The notes: generated by a model from the letters alone, not told the origin. 43,665 nt of DNA from Parcubacteria group bacterium GW2011_GWA2_40_23 (GCA_000996245.1 LBYP01000008.1:1-43665), one strand, 5' to 3'; positions 33,683-40,264 are shown, counted from the stretch's first letter. Numbers and translations: made by a program.

Positions 33683-33711
33683 AGTATAACATTATTATGT
33701 TACCGTGTCAA
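33683..33711 (-). promoter_or_regulatory. Proximal promoter of the sigma/HARE-HTH gene
   Basis: Consensus-like TTGACA (33711-33706), 17-bp spacer, TATACT (33688-33683). One of the best promoters in the window; it predicts a leader of about 45 nt. Confidence 0.85.
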
Positions 33712-33721
33712 GCAGCAGACT

Positions 33722-33818
33722 ATGATTAACATGATTGGGCCATGATTATCATGATTATTTATCTAAAATTAGACAAATTAGAGGAAAGAATAATCATATT
33801 AATCATAATAGATTAATC
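33722..33818. promoter_or_regulatory. Helically phased ATGATT/AATCAT array
   Basis: ATGATT occurs at 33722, 33731, 33742 and 33751 (steps 9, 11, 9 bp). Inverted AATCAT occurs at 33792 and 33801 (step 9), and the palindrome gattaatc at 33811. The sites lie between the two tandem promoters and are about one helical turn apart, as expected for cooperative binding of a regulator on one DNA face. The binder is unknown; autoregulation by the downstream HTH protein is one option. Confidence 0.5.
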
Positions 33819-33838
33819 TATTATTTACTTTCTGTCAA
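33810..33838 (-). promoter_or_regulatory. Distal promoter of the sigma/HARE-HTH gene
   Basis: TTGACA (33838-33833), 17-bp spacer, TAATCT (33815-33810), upstream of the ATGATTA array. Its -10 box overlaps the gattaatc palindrome, so a protein bound there would block it. Confidence 0.65.
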
Positions 33839-33852
33839 GAATTTTGTGTAAT

Positions 33853-33914
33853 AAAAAAAGTAGGGTTGTTCGTAAGGAACAAAAATTTTTGTTCCTTACG
33901 GCCCTACTTTTTTT
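33853..33914 (-). terminator. Terminator of secDF
   Basis: A long hairpin: outer arm aaaaaaagtaggg (33853-33865) with ccctacttttttt (33902-33914), and inner perfect 15-bp arm (33871-33885 with 33886-33900). It overlaps the secF stop codon. The core ggaacaaaaatttttgttcc is shared with the tRNA-Asn terminator. Confidence 0.88.
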
Positions 33915-34803
33915 ATTGTTTTTTTCTATGAGCCAAGATAAGTAAAGGACAAGCGATGAAGATAGAGCTATAAGCTCCGGAGAAAATACCGATAATTAAA
34001 GCTAAAGCAAAGAACTTGATGGTGACACCACCCCAGAAGAAGATAGCGATTAAGGCCAATAAAGTAGTTAAAGTGGTATTTATAGAGCGAGCCAGCGTTT
34101 CGTTTACACTTCTATTAACCAAGTCTGTGAAGCTGATCTTTGAAATACGACCTAAATTTTCTCTGACACGATCAAACACTACGATTGTATCATTAACAGA
34201 ATAACCTAAAACTGTCAGTAAGGCCGCCACAAAAGGTAGACCAACGTCAATACCCATAAATTTGCCCAGAACTGCAAAAACGCCTACTACCAACAAGACA
34301 TCGTGAATCAAGGCTAAAATGGCAAATAGACCGTATTTCCAAGAAGCAACCGGATAAGAAACTTTGCGGAAGGCATAAGCGATATACAGAACAATAGCAA
34401 TCATCGCTAAAATGATTGAATAAAAGGCCTTGGTCTTCAACTCTTTACCAACAGAAGGACCAACTGATTCAAAGCGCTCTTCTTGAAATTTATCTGTATA
34501 CTTGTTTCTTAACTCAGTCACAACATTTTGGTGCATAGCTTCGTCAGCTTTTTGGAAGCGAAAAATAACATTATTGTCTCCAGAATCTTGGACACTAATA
34601 CTATTGTCAATCGACGTAACTACGCTACGAACCTCTTCAATGTTTGGTCGTTCTTGAATAAACTTAATTTCCAATAATCCCCCGCCTGTGAAATCAATAT
34701 TATACTTTAAACCCCAAACAGCAAAGAAAACCAACGCTAAAACTGTAACCACCACTGAAAGTGAAAGCCAGAGCGTTCGGTATTTCATGAAATTAATCGT
34801 CAT
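33913..34803 (-). CDS. secF: Protein translocase subunit SecF
   Basis: A 296-aa membrane subunit of SecDF, which uses the proton gradient to help pull secreted proteins across the membrane. It has a first transmembrane segment (about 9-30), the NIDFTGGGLLEIKF motif at the start of the short periplasmic domain, and a five-helix C-terminal block with VLGYSVNDTIVVFDRVRENL, the SecF signature. Length is normal. It is 25 nt downstream of secD and ends inside the terminator hairpin. Unlike SecD, it carries no inserted domain. Confidence 0.96.
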   Translation of the reverse strand: MTINFMKYRTLWLSLSVVVTVLALVFFAVWGLKYNIDFTGGGLLEIKFIQERPNIEEVRSVVTSIDNSISVQDSGDNNVIFRFQKADEAMHQNVVTELRNKYTDKFQEERFESVGPSVGKELKTKAFYSIILAMIAIVLYIAYAFRKVSYPVASWKYGLFAILALIHDVLLVVGVFAVLGKFMGIDVGLPFVAALLTVLGYSVNDTIVVFDRVRENLGRISKISFTDLVNRSVNETLARSINTTLTTLLALIAIFFWGGVTIKFFALALIIGIFSGAYSSIFIACPLLILAHRKKQ

Positions 34804-34828
34804 ATGTGCTTATTATGTTAATTATTCT

Positions 34829-36856
34829 TTATTCTTTTGTTTCTTTCTTTTTGCCTACACCAAAAAGCCAATGATTTGATTCTGTACTTTTATTTCTAAG
34901 AGTCAAAAGCATAAATTGTTTAGCAATAACAATGGCCGAGAACATACTGATTAAGACACCAATAGTCAAAGTTAGAGCAAAACCTTTAATGGTGCTAGAA
35001 CCAAACCAGAAAAGAATAATACAAGTAATAATAGTTGTGGTATTACCATCACGAATTGATGGCCAAGCTCGTTTGAAACCTTCCTCGATTGAAGTACCGA
35101 GAGGTTTGCCAAGCTTCAATTCTTCTTTCATACGTTCAAAAATAAGGACATTCGCATCCACCGCCATACCAACGGATAGAATAAACCCAGCAATACCGGC
35201 CAAAGTCATAGTAACTGGAACAGCTTTAAATATGAATAGAACTATAATAGCGTAAATCGACAAAGTGATGACTGATAAAACACCGGGTAAACGATAGTAT
35301 AAAATCATCAACAAGATGACTAACAAGAAACCGATTAGACCAGCCTTCATACTTAAGGCAACAGATTCGCCACCCAAACTCGCACCAATAGTTTGTTGAG
35401 AAATCAACTCAATTGGTACTGGTAGAGCACCAGCATTTAATCTTTGTGACAATGTTTTGGCTTCTGTAACAGTAAAATCACCCTCAATGACAGCTTCACC
35501 GTCTTTAATAGCTTCATTAACACGCGGAGCGCTAATCACTTCACCATCAAGGAATATGGCTACTTGCTTATTGACATTACGTTCTGTGATTTCACCAAAA
35601 AGTTTTTTACCTTCATCATTAAATTTTAAAGCGACTAAAGGTAAACTTGTTTGTTGACTAAATTGAATACTCGATGATGACAATTGTTTCCCCGTCAAAC
35701 CGGTAGACTTCCAGTCTTCTTGTGGAGGTAAAACTTCAGCTTCGGTTTTTTTATCGATATAAACTTGTGAAATTCGATATTCAACTACAGGACGTTCATC
35801 CTGTTTTAATATTAAATGATAGCCAAATTCTGTTTCAATCACATCTGAAATTGTTTCTTTGGGCATGCTAAAAACAACATCTTCAAATTCTTTTACCATT
35901 TGGCCTTTAGCAAACCAACCTAAATCACCACCAGAAGTGTCCGCTCCTGGTTCAGTAGAATTTTTCTTAGCCAGGCTAATAAAATTTTCAACAGTCGCCT
36001 TGGTTTTTAAATCTTGAATTTGTTTTAATGCGTCTTCCTTAGTAGTTTCTTTGTCACAACGTGTAGCACCTTTATAGCAGATCAAGATATGATTAGCCTT
36101 AACTTCTGTGCCATCTTCACGTTTATCAGTAACCATGATGACATTATAACTACCTGGTAATTCGATAACTTTGGAATAAACATCGCCCTTACCAATTTCT
36201 TTGGCTTTTGCATACAAAGCCGCATATGCTCCCTTTTCTTTGATCCAACCTATATCGCCGTTAGAAGATTTTTGATCTGTATTTTCTGTATATTCTTGAA
36301 CTAAAGAATTAAAATCTTGACCCTTTTTAGAAGCAGACAAAGCCTTTTCAGCTTTAGCTTTAGCAGCTTTGTTATAAGCTTCCATATCTTTCTTTTCAAC
36401 AGCTGTCATTTCTCGTTTTGGATCTAAGTTCATTTCCTTAAATTCCAAAAGTGGAGTTTCGCCAATCATTTTAATAGCTTCTTTAACATCCTTAACACCC
36501 GCTAATTCGACAATAATACGCCAGTTGCCTTGTGCCTTGTTAATTTGGACTATTGGTTCAGCGACGCCAAAGGCATTAACACGACGTTCAATTACATCGC
36601 GCACACCTTCCATGGCATCAGATTTTTCAGCATCCTTGATTTGTTTAAGGTCAGCTTCGTAAGTAAGTTGAGTGCCTCCCTGTAAATCTAAACCTAATTT
36701 AAAGGGAATTTTATTAAAAAAGGTAACTTCCAGGCCTGTCTTTTGGTTAAACCAATTGACGACTTGAGGAAAATCGAACAGACCTAAAAAAATAGCTAGA
36801 ACCAAGATTAAGACTACTGTGAGTCTTACCTTAGTTGTACGTTTCATTGATGACAT
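34829..36856 (-). CDS. secD: SecD with inserted parvulin (PpiC) domains
   Basis: A 675-aa SecD. The N-terminal transmembrane segment (about 10-27), GLDLQGGTQLTYEA (55-68) and the C-terminal six-helix block are ordinary. Between LLEFKE (about 136-141) and WKSTGLTGK (382-390) lies an insert of some 230 residues. Residues ~252-352 are a complete parvulin-type prolyl isomerase: VKANHILI, SGGDLGWFAKGQMVKEFE and the terminal FGYHLIL. Residues ~165-250 look like a second, partial copy (NGDIGWIKEKGAY, SYNVIMVTDKRE). This would put a foldase at the exit face of the Sec channel. The promoter at 36890 lies back-to-back with that of the zinc-protein genes. Confidence 0.93.
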   Translation of the reverse strand: MSSMKRTTKVRLTVVLILVLAIFLGLFDFPQVVNWFNQKTGLEVTFFNKIPFKLGLDLQGGTQLTYEADLKQIKDAEKSDAMEGVRDVIERRVNAFGVAEPIVQINKAQGNWRIIVELAGVKDVKEAIKMIGETPLLEFKEMNLDPKREMTAVEKKDMEAYNKAAKAKAEKALSASKKGQDFNSLVQEYTENTDQKSSNGDIGWIKEKGAYAALYAKAKEIGKGDVYSKVIELPGSYNVIMVTDKREDGTEVKANHILICYKGATRCDKETTKEDALKQIQDLKTKATVENFISLAKKNSTEPGADTSGGDLGWFAKGQMVKEFEDVVFSMPKETISDVIETEFGYHLILKQDERPVVEYRISQVYIDKKTEAEVLPPQEDWKSTGLTGKQLSSSSIQFSQQTSLPLVALKFNDEGKKLFGEITERNVNKQVAIFLDGEVISAPRVNEAIKDGEAVIEGDFTVTEAKTLSQRLNAGALPVPIELISQQTIGASLGGESVALSMKAGLIGFLLVILLMILYYRLPGVLSVITLSIYAIIVLFIFKAVPVTMTLAGIAGFILSVGMAVDANVLIFERMKEELKLGKPLGTSIEEGFKRAWPSIRDGNTTTIITCIILFWFGSSTIKGFALTLTIGVLISMFSAIVIAKQFMLLTLRNKSTESNHWLFGVGKKKETKE

Positions 36857-36889
36857 AAGAAAGTGTTTCCTTATAGTTAATATGCCATT

Positions 36890-36918
36890 ATTCTACCCTA
36901 AGATTACAGGAATTGCAA
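36890..36918 (-). promoter_or_regulatory. Promoter of secDF
   Basis: TTGCAA (36918-36913), 17-bp spacer, TAGAAT (36895-36890). AAGGA about 10 nt before the secD ATG is a possible weak ribosome site. Confidence 0.7.
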
Positions 36919-36925
36919 TCCACTG

Positions 36926-36954
36926 TTGACAAAAACTAGATTCTATGCTATACT
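36926..36954 (+). promoter_or_regulatory. Strong promoter of the first zinc-protein pair
   Basis: TTGACA (36926-36931), 17-bp spacer, TATACT (36949-36954) with extended TGC. Only 7 bp separate its -35 box from that of the divergent secD promoter. Confidence 0.9.
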
Positions 36955-36996
36955 AAGATGGTAACTTTGTGTACTGAAACCACCCTGGAGGATGAA

Positions 36997-37248
36997 ATGG
37001 CAAGTCTGTTCGACGATCCTGGGCGCATGCCCCCAGACGCACAGCCGTGCGAGTTCCACCCGTGGAGCTCCTCGACAACGCGTCGCGTGTCAGTCAACGG
37101 AGTCATCTGCTACGCAAACGTCTGCGACGAGTGCCACCTGCACGGGGCTCCGGTGGAGTCTCGGATCGACAACGCCGACGAGGCCTACGACGAGGACGGC
37201 TTCGACCCCCGAGACCAAGAAGAATACGCGGCGGAGCGCCGTCTCTAG
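36997..37248 (+). CDS. Small CxxH/CxxC zinc-motif protein 1
   Basis: A predicted 83-aa acidic protein that I cannot assign. The start ATG 36997 has GGAGG (36987-36991) before it; the upstream ATG at 36958 sits at the predicted transcription start and is excluded. C18-x2-H21 and C43-x2-C46 (CEFH...CDECH), 22 residues apart, would bind one zinc. The C-terminal third is Asp/Glu-rich (NADEAYDEDGFDPRDQEEY). It shares its ligand pattern with the next two genes and the first of them is 28 nt downstream in the same transcript. The composition is GC-rich, unlike flanking secD. There is no membrane segment, so it is likely cytosolic. Confidence 0.7.
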   Translation: MASLFDDPGRMPPDAQPCEFHPWSSSTTRRVSVNGVICYANVCDECHLHGAPVESRIDNADEAYDEDGFDPRDQEEYAAERRL

Positions 37249-37276
37249 ATCAACAACACCACCTCGGAGGAACCCC

Positions 37277-37561
37277 ATGTCCGCTCAAACCCACGGCCAC
37301 CCCGAAGTCGCCCCTCGCATGCCGAAGGGCCAGCGTTGCGACCACCACAGCGATCGCCCCGCGGTCGCGCGAGTCCTGAAGGCGTCGGACGGCGACAGCC
37401 GTACCTACGCCGACCTGTGCGAGGAGTGCTACGGCCTGTACCAGGACGACCAGCACCTCGACGAGCTGGCGCGCCTGGTCCAGCCGATCAACGAAGAAGC
37501 GGTCGTGCGCAAGCTCGACGACGCCGCCATCGACCAGTGGTTCGATAGCGTCCCGCACTAG
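37277..37561 (+). CDS. Small CxxH/CxxC zinc-motif protein 2
   Basis: A 94-aa protein, second gene of the cassette. ATG 37277 follows GGAGG by 6 nt. The zinc-type core is C21-x2-H24 (CDHHSDRPAVAR) and C48-x2-C51 (YADLCEECY). HSDRP[AS]VAR recurs in protein 3, and the CEEC half in all three. The tail is acidic, helical and Leu/Asp-rich (QHLDELARLV... AIDQWFDSVPH), possibly a partner-binding helix. GC is 68% over 37381-37440 by count, against about 25% in the spacer 37621-37680. Not a known family to me; a nucleic-acid or protein-binding knuckle is conceivable. Confidence 0.7.
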   Translation: MSAQTHGHPEVAPRMPKGQRCDHHSDRPAVARVLKASDGDSRTYADLCEECYGLYQDDQHLDELARLVQPINEEAVVRKLDDAAIDQWFDSVPH

Positions 37562-37578
37562 ACCGACGCGCAACAACG

Positions 37579-37610
37579 ACGCCCTCCTGCCTCAACAAGC
37601 AGGAGGGCGT
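37579..37610 (+). terminator. Terminator of the zinc-protein pair
   Basis: A perfect 12-bp stem acgccctcctgc/gcaggagggcgt (37579-37590, 37599-37610) with an 8-nt loop; the following T tract is short and broken (tcaattt). It resembles the next terminator (38067-38100) in core sequence. Confidence 0.8.
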
Positions 37611-37640
37611 TCAATTTACAAAAAATATCAATCTAAATCA

Positions 37641-37669
37641 TTGACAACTACTTATAAAAGGTCTGTACT
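37641..37669 (+). promoter_or_regulatory. Promoter of the membrane zinc-motif gene
   Basis: TTGACA (37641-37646), 17-bp spacer, TGTACT (37664-37669). It starts 31 bp after the preceding terminator stem, so this gene is a separate unit. Confidence 0.7.
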
Positions 37670-37722
37670 TAGAGTGTATTGAGGCAGACAATCAACCACA
37701 ACGACCTTGAAAGGAACACATC

Positions 37723-38064
37723 ATGGAACTCTTACTTTACTTTTTCTTTGGCTGGAAGATCACTCTTGCCATATTGTTTAGCCTCTTTCTGCTGTTTATC
37801 CTTTGTGGGTGTTTTATTAAAGACACACGAACAGCAAAAGAAAGAGCATCTTGTACAAGTATCCCCGGGGGGCTGCCGCCTGCTGGCATGGGCTCGCCCA
37901 CAACCTGCGATTTCCACTCAGATCGCCCCAGTGTCGCCCGTATCTGCTGCCAAATAGGCAAGCATCGCTACCGTTGGTACGACATGTGTGAGGAATGTCA
38001 TGAGGGACATCTCAAAAGAAGGTACAGAGAAATGGAAAAGCTCGACATCGATAACGCCAATTGA
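37723..38064 (+). CDS. Membrane-anchored CxxH/CxxC zinc-motif protein 3
   Basis: A 113-aa protein with the same core as proteins 1 and 2: C62-x2-H65 (CDFHSDRPSVAR) and C89-x2-C92 (YDMCEECH). A hydrophobic N-terminal segment (residues 2-32, LLLYFFFGWKITLAILFSLF) should anchor it in the membrane. A Pro/Gly linker with extra Cys (RASCTSIPGGLPPAG) separates anchor and core, and the tail is basic-helical (HLKRRYREMEKL). ATG 37723 follows AAGGA by 7 nt. The 5' part is less GC-rich than the core (68% GC over 37861-37920), as if a membrane anchor had been joined to a family core. The topology is not settled. Confidence 0.7.
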   Translation: MELLLYFFFGWKITLAILFSLFLLFILCGCFIKDTRTAKERASCTSIPGGLPPAGMGSPTTCDFHSDRPSVARICCQIGKHRYRWYDMCEECHEGHLKRRYREMEKLDIDNAN

Positions 38065-38066
38065 AA

Positions 38067-38100
38067 AGCGCCCTCCTACTTCTACAAGTTGGGGGGCGTT
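38067..38100 (+). terminator. Terminator of the membrane zinc-motif gene
   Basis: Stem 38067-38080 with 38087-38100 (left agcgccctcctact) with one mismatch and two G-U pairs, followed by aaattttg. It shares the gccctcct core with the terminator at 37579-37610. Confidence 0.75.
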
Positions 38101-38115
38101 AAATTTTGTTGAAGA

Positions 38116-39108
38116 TTACTTTATCTCATTCCCAACTGGGAATCTTTCTAAATATTTTTCACTAACATTAATTACTGCAGACCATTTCCAACCACGGTCG
38201 TCGAAAGCACCAAGACTGGTAATATATTGTTTTTGTTTATTTTTAATCAGATACACTCGGTTAGTGGAATTGGAACGCACTAAAATATTATCTTTAAGTT
38301 TGCCTTCATTTATAAGTGGCGAATATCCAGACGCAACTTCTTCTCCATCAAGGTAACTGTCTTTGTCTGTGTCCGGAGAAAAAAGCAAAGTTCTGCTTGC
38401 GATTTCATCACTCTTTTTTAATTGATCCTTATCTGCATCGATATCTTTGGAATTAACAATTTCCTTTTGTGTAAAAACTGCCACACGATATTCATCTTTT
38501 TCTTCGTTCATTTTTTTGGGTGCCCAATCGTGCATGGCCTTCATGATAGTATCAAATGAATATTCATAATTGAGGCCATACTTTGTTCCTGGATCTTGTG
38601 ATATAAAAACACTTCTATAATTATCATATCCAGAAAGTACAATGACATGGTAATCTGGTCCACCATTTAAAAAATTGGGATTATTAAGCCAGGTACCACT
38701 TGTGGGGAGGATGATAGGCCGACCGGCATCCAATTCCTTTTTAAATTCATCAATGGTCGGCCGCAAAGCAACATGCGCTTCCCAATTGAAAAAGTTATTA
38801 ATGATGCTAACAATTTCTTCCGCATTTTCATCATAACTGGCACCAAAACTTTTTTCTTTAATTTCTAATGTTAATTTGATGGCATTGCGCGCTGAGTCGG
38901 CAGTTAGTTGTTTATTGTTATAAAATGCATCGACCATAACGATCGATGATTCTTCGCAAGCATCTTGCCAGGGTTGGCTCCAATTACCAAATGGCGCCTG
39001 TGAAGTAAAACTGATTACCAACTTACCTGCGACCACGGGAAAAACAAGCAAGGCCATTAAACCCAAGACAATAAATAATAAATAATTTTTAAGTCGATGT
39101 TTGGTCAT
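38116..39108 (-). CDS. C39-like papain-fold peptidase with a calcium-binding segment
   Basis: A 330-aa secreted or membrane-anchored protein. Residues ~8-32 form a signal anchor. The peptidase_C39-type core has Cys51 (QPWQDACEESS), His154 (PDYHVIVLSGYD) and Asp172 (SQDPGT). A DTDKDSYLDGEE motif near residue 265 resembles EF-hand/thrombospondin-type-3 calcium loops, and a C-terminal ~65-residue beta domain (VRSNSTNRVYLIKN) follows. ATG 39108 is chosen: TGC-TACAAT ends 7 nt before it, so the transcript would begin at the ATG. The longer GTG frame starts before the promoter. The gene overlaps the 3' end of the transposase by 20 nt. Confidence 0.8.
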   Translation of the reverse strand: MTKHRLKNYLLFIVLGLMALLVFPVVAGKLVISFTSQAPFGNWSQPWQDACEESSIVMVDAFYNNKQLTADSARNAIKLTLEIKEKSFGASYDENAEEIVSIINNFFNWEAHVALRPTIDEFKKELDAGRPIILPTSGTWLNNPNFLNGGPDYHVIVLSGYDNYRSVFISQDPGTKYGLNYEYSFDTIMKAMHDWAPKKMNEEKDEYRVAVFTQKEIVNSKDIDADKDQLKKSDEIASRTLLFSPDTDKDSYLDGEEVASGYSPLINEGKLKDNILVRSNSTNRVYLIKNKQKQYITSLGAFDDRGWKWSAVINVSEKYLERFPVGNEIK

Positions 39109-39643
39109 GAGGATATTGTAGCAAATTTCGAGGGTTATCACGAATGTACTTTCTGATATTTATTAATTCTTGTGTTGTTTTAATAATATGATCATGGAAA
39201 GAACGCTTCCAAACAAAAACATTATTATCAGATTCTTTATGTATAATTTTTGAGGAAGTCGTTTTAAAAGCTCCGATTAGATCAGACAACGATTTTTTTG
39301 GGTCGGTACGTGTAAGTCGCGACTTACACGTACGTAAACAATTCATATCCGTACGTGCAGGTCGCGACCTGCACGTACCAATGTCTTCAATGCTGATTAT
39401 CCCATGGAAATGATCTGGCATAACAACAAATTCGTCTAAGCGAACATAATGATATTGTTTTCCCAACCACAACCATTGTTTCTCAACTATCTTTCCGTTC
39501 ATGTTTAAAACTATCTCAGCATTTAATAATTCACCCAATGTTTCAAATTTATTTTTAATACAAATTGTCACAAAATATAAACCAGGAGCAGAATAATCGT
39601 GCCCTAATTGACGCGTTCTTTTATTTTCATTAAAATAAAACAT
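39089..39643 (-). CDS. REP-associated tyrosine transposase (RAYT, HUH family)
   Basis: A 184-aa Y1-HUH transposase related to IS200/TnpA. The HUH motif is MPDHFHGII (H78, H80) and the predicted catalytic Tyr is Y166 in IRKYIRDNP. RAYTs cut and join single-stranded DNA at REP palindromes. Residues ~89-113 (a Cys/Arg/Thr-rich stretch) are encoded by a 73-bp pair of REP palindromes lying in frame inside the gene. The linker between HUH and the following helix (KKSLSDLIGAFK) is variable in this family, so the insert may be tolerated. No second ORF or terminal inverted repeats are apparent. Confidence 0.9.
   Translation of the reverse strand: MFYFNENKRTRQLGHDYSAPGLYFVTICIKNKFETLGELLNAEIVLNMNGKIVEKQWLWLGKQYHYVRLDEFVVMPDHFHGIISIEDIGTCRSRPARTDMNCLRTCKSRLTRTDPKKSLSDLIGAFKTTSSKIIHKESDNNVFVWKRSFHDHIIKTTQELINIRKYIRDNPRNLLQYPHDQTST
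39115..39143 (-). promoter_or_regulatory. Promoter of the C39-like gene inside the transposase
   Basis: Extended -10 TGC-TACAAT (39120-39115), with only a weak -35 (TCGTGA, 39143-39138). It predicts a start at about 39108, on the ATG, so the transcript would be leaderless. Confidence 0.5.
39306..39378. repeat. REP palindrome pair inside the transposase gene
   Basis: Two perfect 28-bp palindromes, 39306-39333 (core gtaagtcgcgacttac) and 39351-39378 (core gcaggtcgcgacctgc), separated by exactly 17 bp. They differ only by compensating changes near the middle. They are part of the transposase coding sequence. Confidence 0.9.
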
Positions 39644-39695
39644 CTATTAACTGCACCAAACAAAACTCCTTAACATCGGTACTAGAACCAGCTAC

Positions 39696-39725
39696 GACCA
39701 TTTTCGTGATGTCACGAAAATGGTC
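39696..39725. repeat. Perfect inverted repeat
   Basis: A 14-bp stem gaccattttcgtga/tcacgaaaatggtc with a 2-bp loop, between the DinD-like gene and the transposase. No T run follows, so a terminator is unlikely; it may be a cruciform or binding site. Confidence 0.7.
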
Positions 39726-39784
39726 TAAAATATTTCTAATTTTTATTGCTTTTATATTTTCACTTCAAAATTTACATCCAGCCC

Positions 39785-39857
39785 GTACGTGTAAGTCGCG
39801 ACTTACACGTACGCGATTGAACCATATCCGTACGTGCAGGTCGCGACCTGCACGTAC
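39785..39857. repeat. REP palindrome pair at the end of the DinD-like gene
   Basis: The same 73-bp unit as at 39306-39378: palindromes at 39785-39812 and 39830-39857 in the same order, with a 17-bp spacer that is only partly conserved (the catatcc part is kept). Confidence 0.92.
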
Positions 39858-40264
39858 CATTGGTTAATATTCACTAACTTTGTAGTTTTAATTTCTTGAC
39901 GCCTTGTCTGAATTGCAAAATAGGTTTGCGCTAAAGCAATTTCTTCTTTTCTAGGGTCACCGTTTTGAGCGATTAAATAGCATGCATAACGCGAAAGAGT
40001 AAAATCTTCCAATATCTGACCTAGGATTTCTCCATACTGATTGTTTGACTTTTGGGGTTCGCTCACATGAGCGAAGTGCAGATTTATTTTTTGCCCACTA
40101 TTAGAACAAGCCTTTTGTGCTCGTTCTATAGCCGGCAAAAATTTACTGTATTCAGTGTAGCCCAAAAGTTTATACAAATCACGCGCACTCCAAAACTCTT
40201 GCCCATAAGCATTAACTTTCTTGATCTGCTCGAAAACATTAACAGGAGATCTTTTCATTTTCAT
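39803..40264 (-). pseudogene. DinD-like/BRO-type gene truncated by a REP pair
   Basis: A 153-aa frame. Residues ~11-127 match the DinD/BRO-N family: FEQIKKVNAYGQEFWSARDLYKLLGY, then DFTLSRYACYLIAQNGDPRKEEIALAQTYFAIQTRRQE. DinD proteins are about twice as long; the match stops right after QTRRQE, and from about residue 136 the frame runs into the REP pair and encodes low-complexity residues. The C-terminal half is missing from the window. DinD modulates RecA filaments in E. coli, but BRO-like proteins have other roles. A shortened functional protein cannot be excluded. ATG at 40264 or 40258. Confidence 0.8.

Noticed and set aside
33722-33818. Replication-origin-like iterons
   Set aside because: AT-rich repeats are present but no DnaA boxes (TTATCCACA-type) or dnaA/dnaN genes; a promoter operator array is simpler.
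36958-36996. ATG at 36958 as start of zinc-motif protein 1
   Set aside because: It coincides with the predicted transcript start and lacks a ribosome site; ATG 36997 has GGAGG.
37047-37576. Several long overlapping frames in the GC-rich zinc-protein region
   Set aside because: High GC removes stop codons by chance; Arg/Pro-rich translations are shadows of the two real genes.
39306-39857. Possible CRISPR array
   Set aside because: Two units only, perfectly palindromic, with a partly conserved spacer and coding overlap; they are REP pairs next to a RAYT.
39803-40264. Intact short DinD-type antitoxin or regulator
   Set aside because: Similarity ends abruptly at the REP pair and the remaining residues are palindrome-encoded, which points to truncation.
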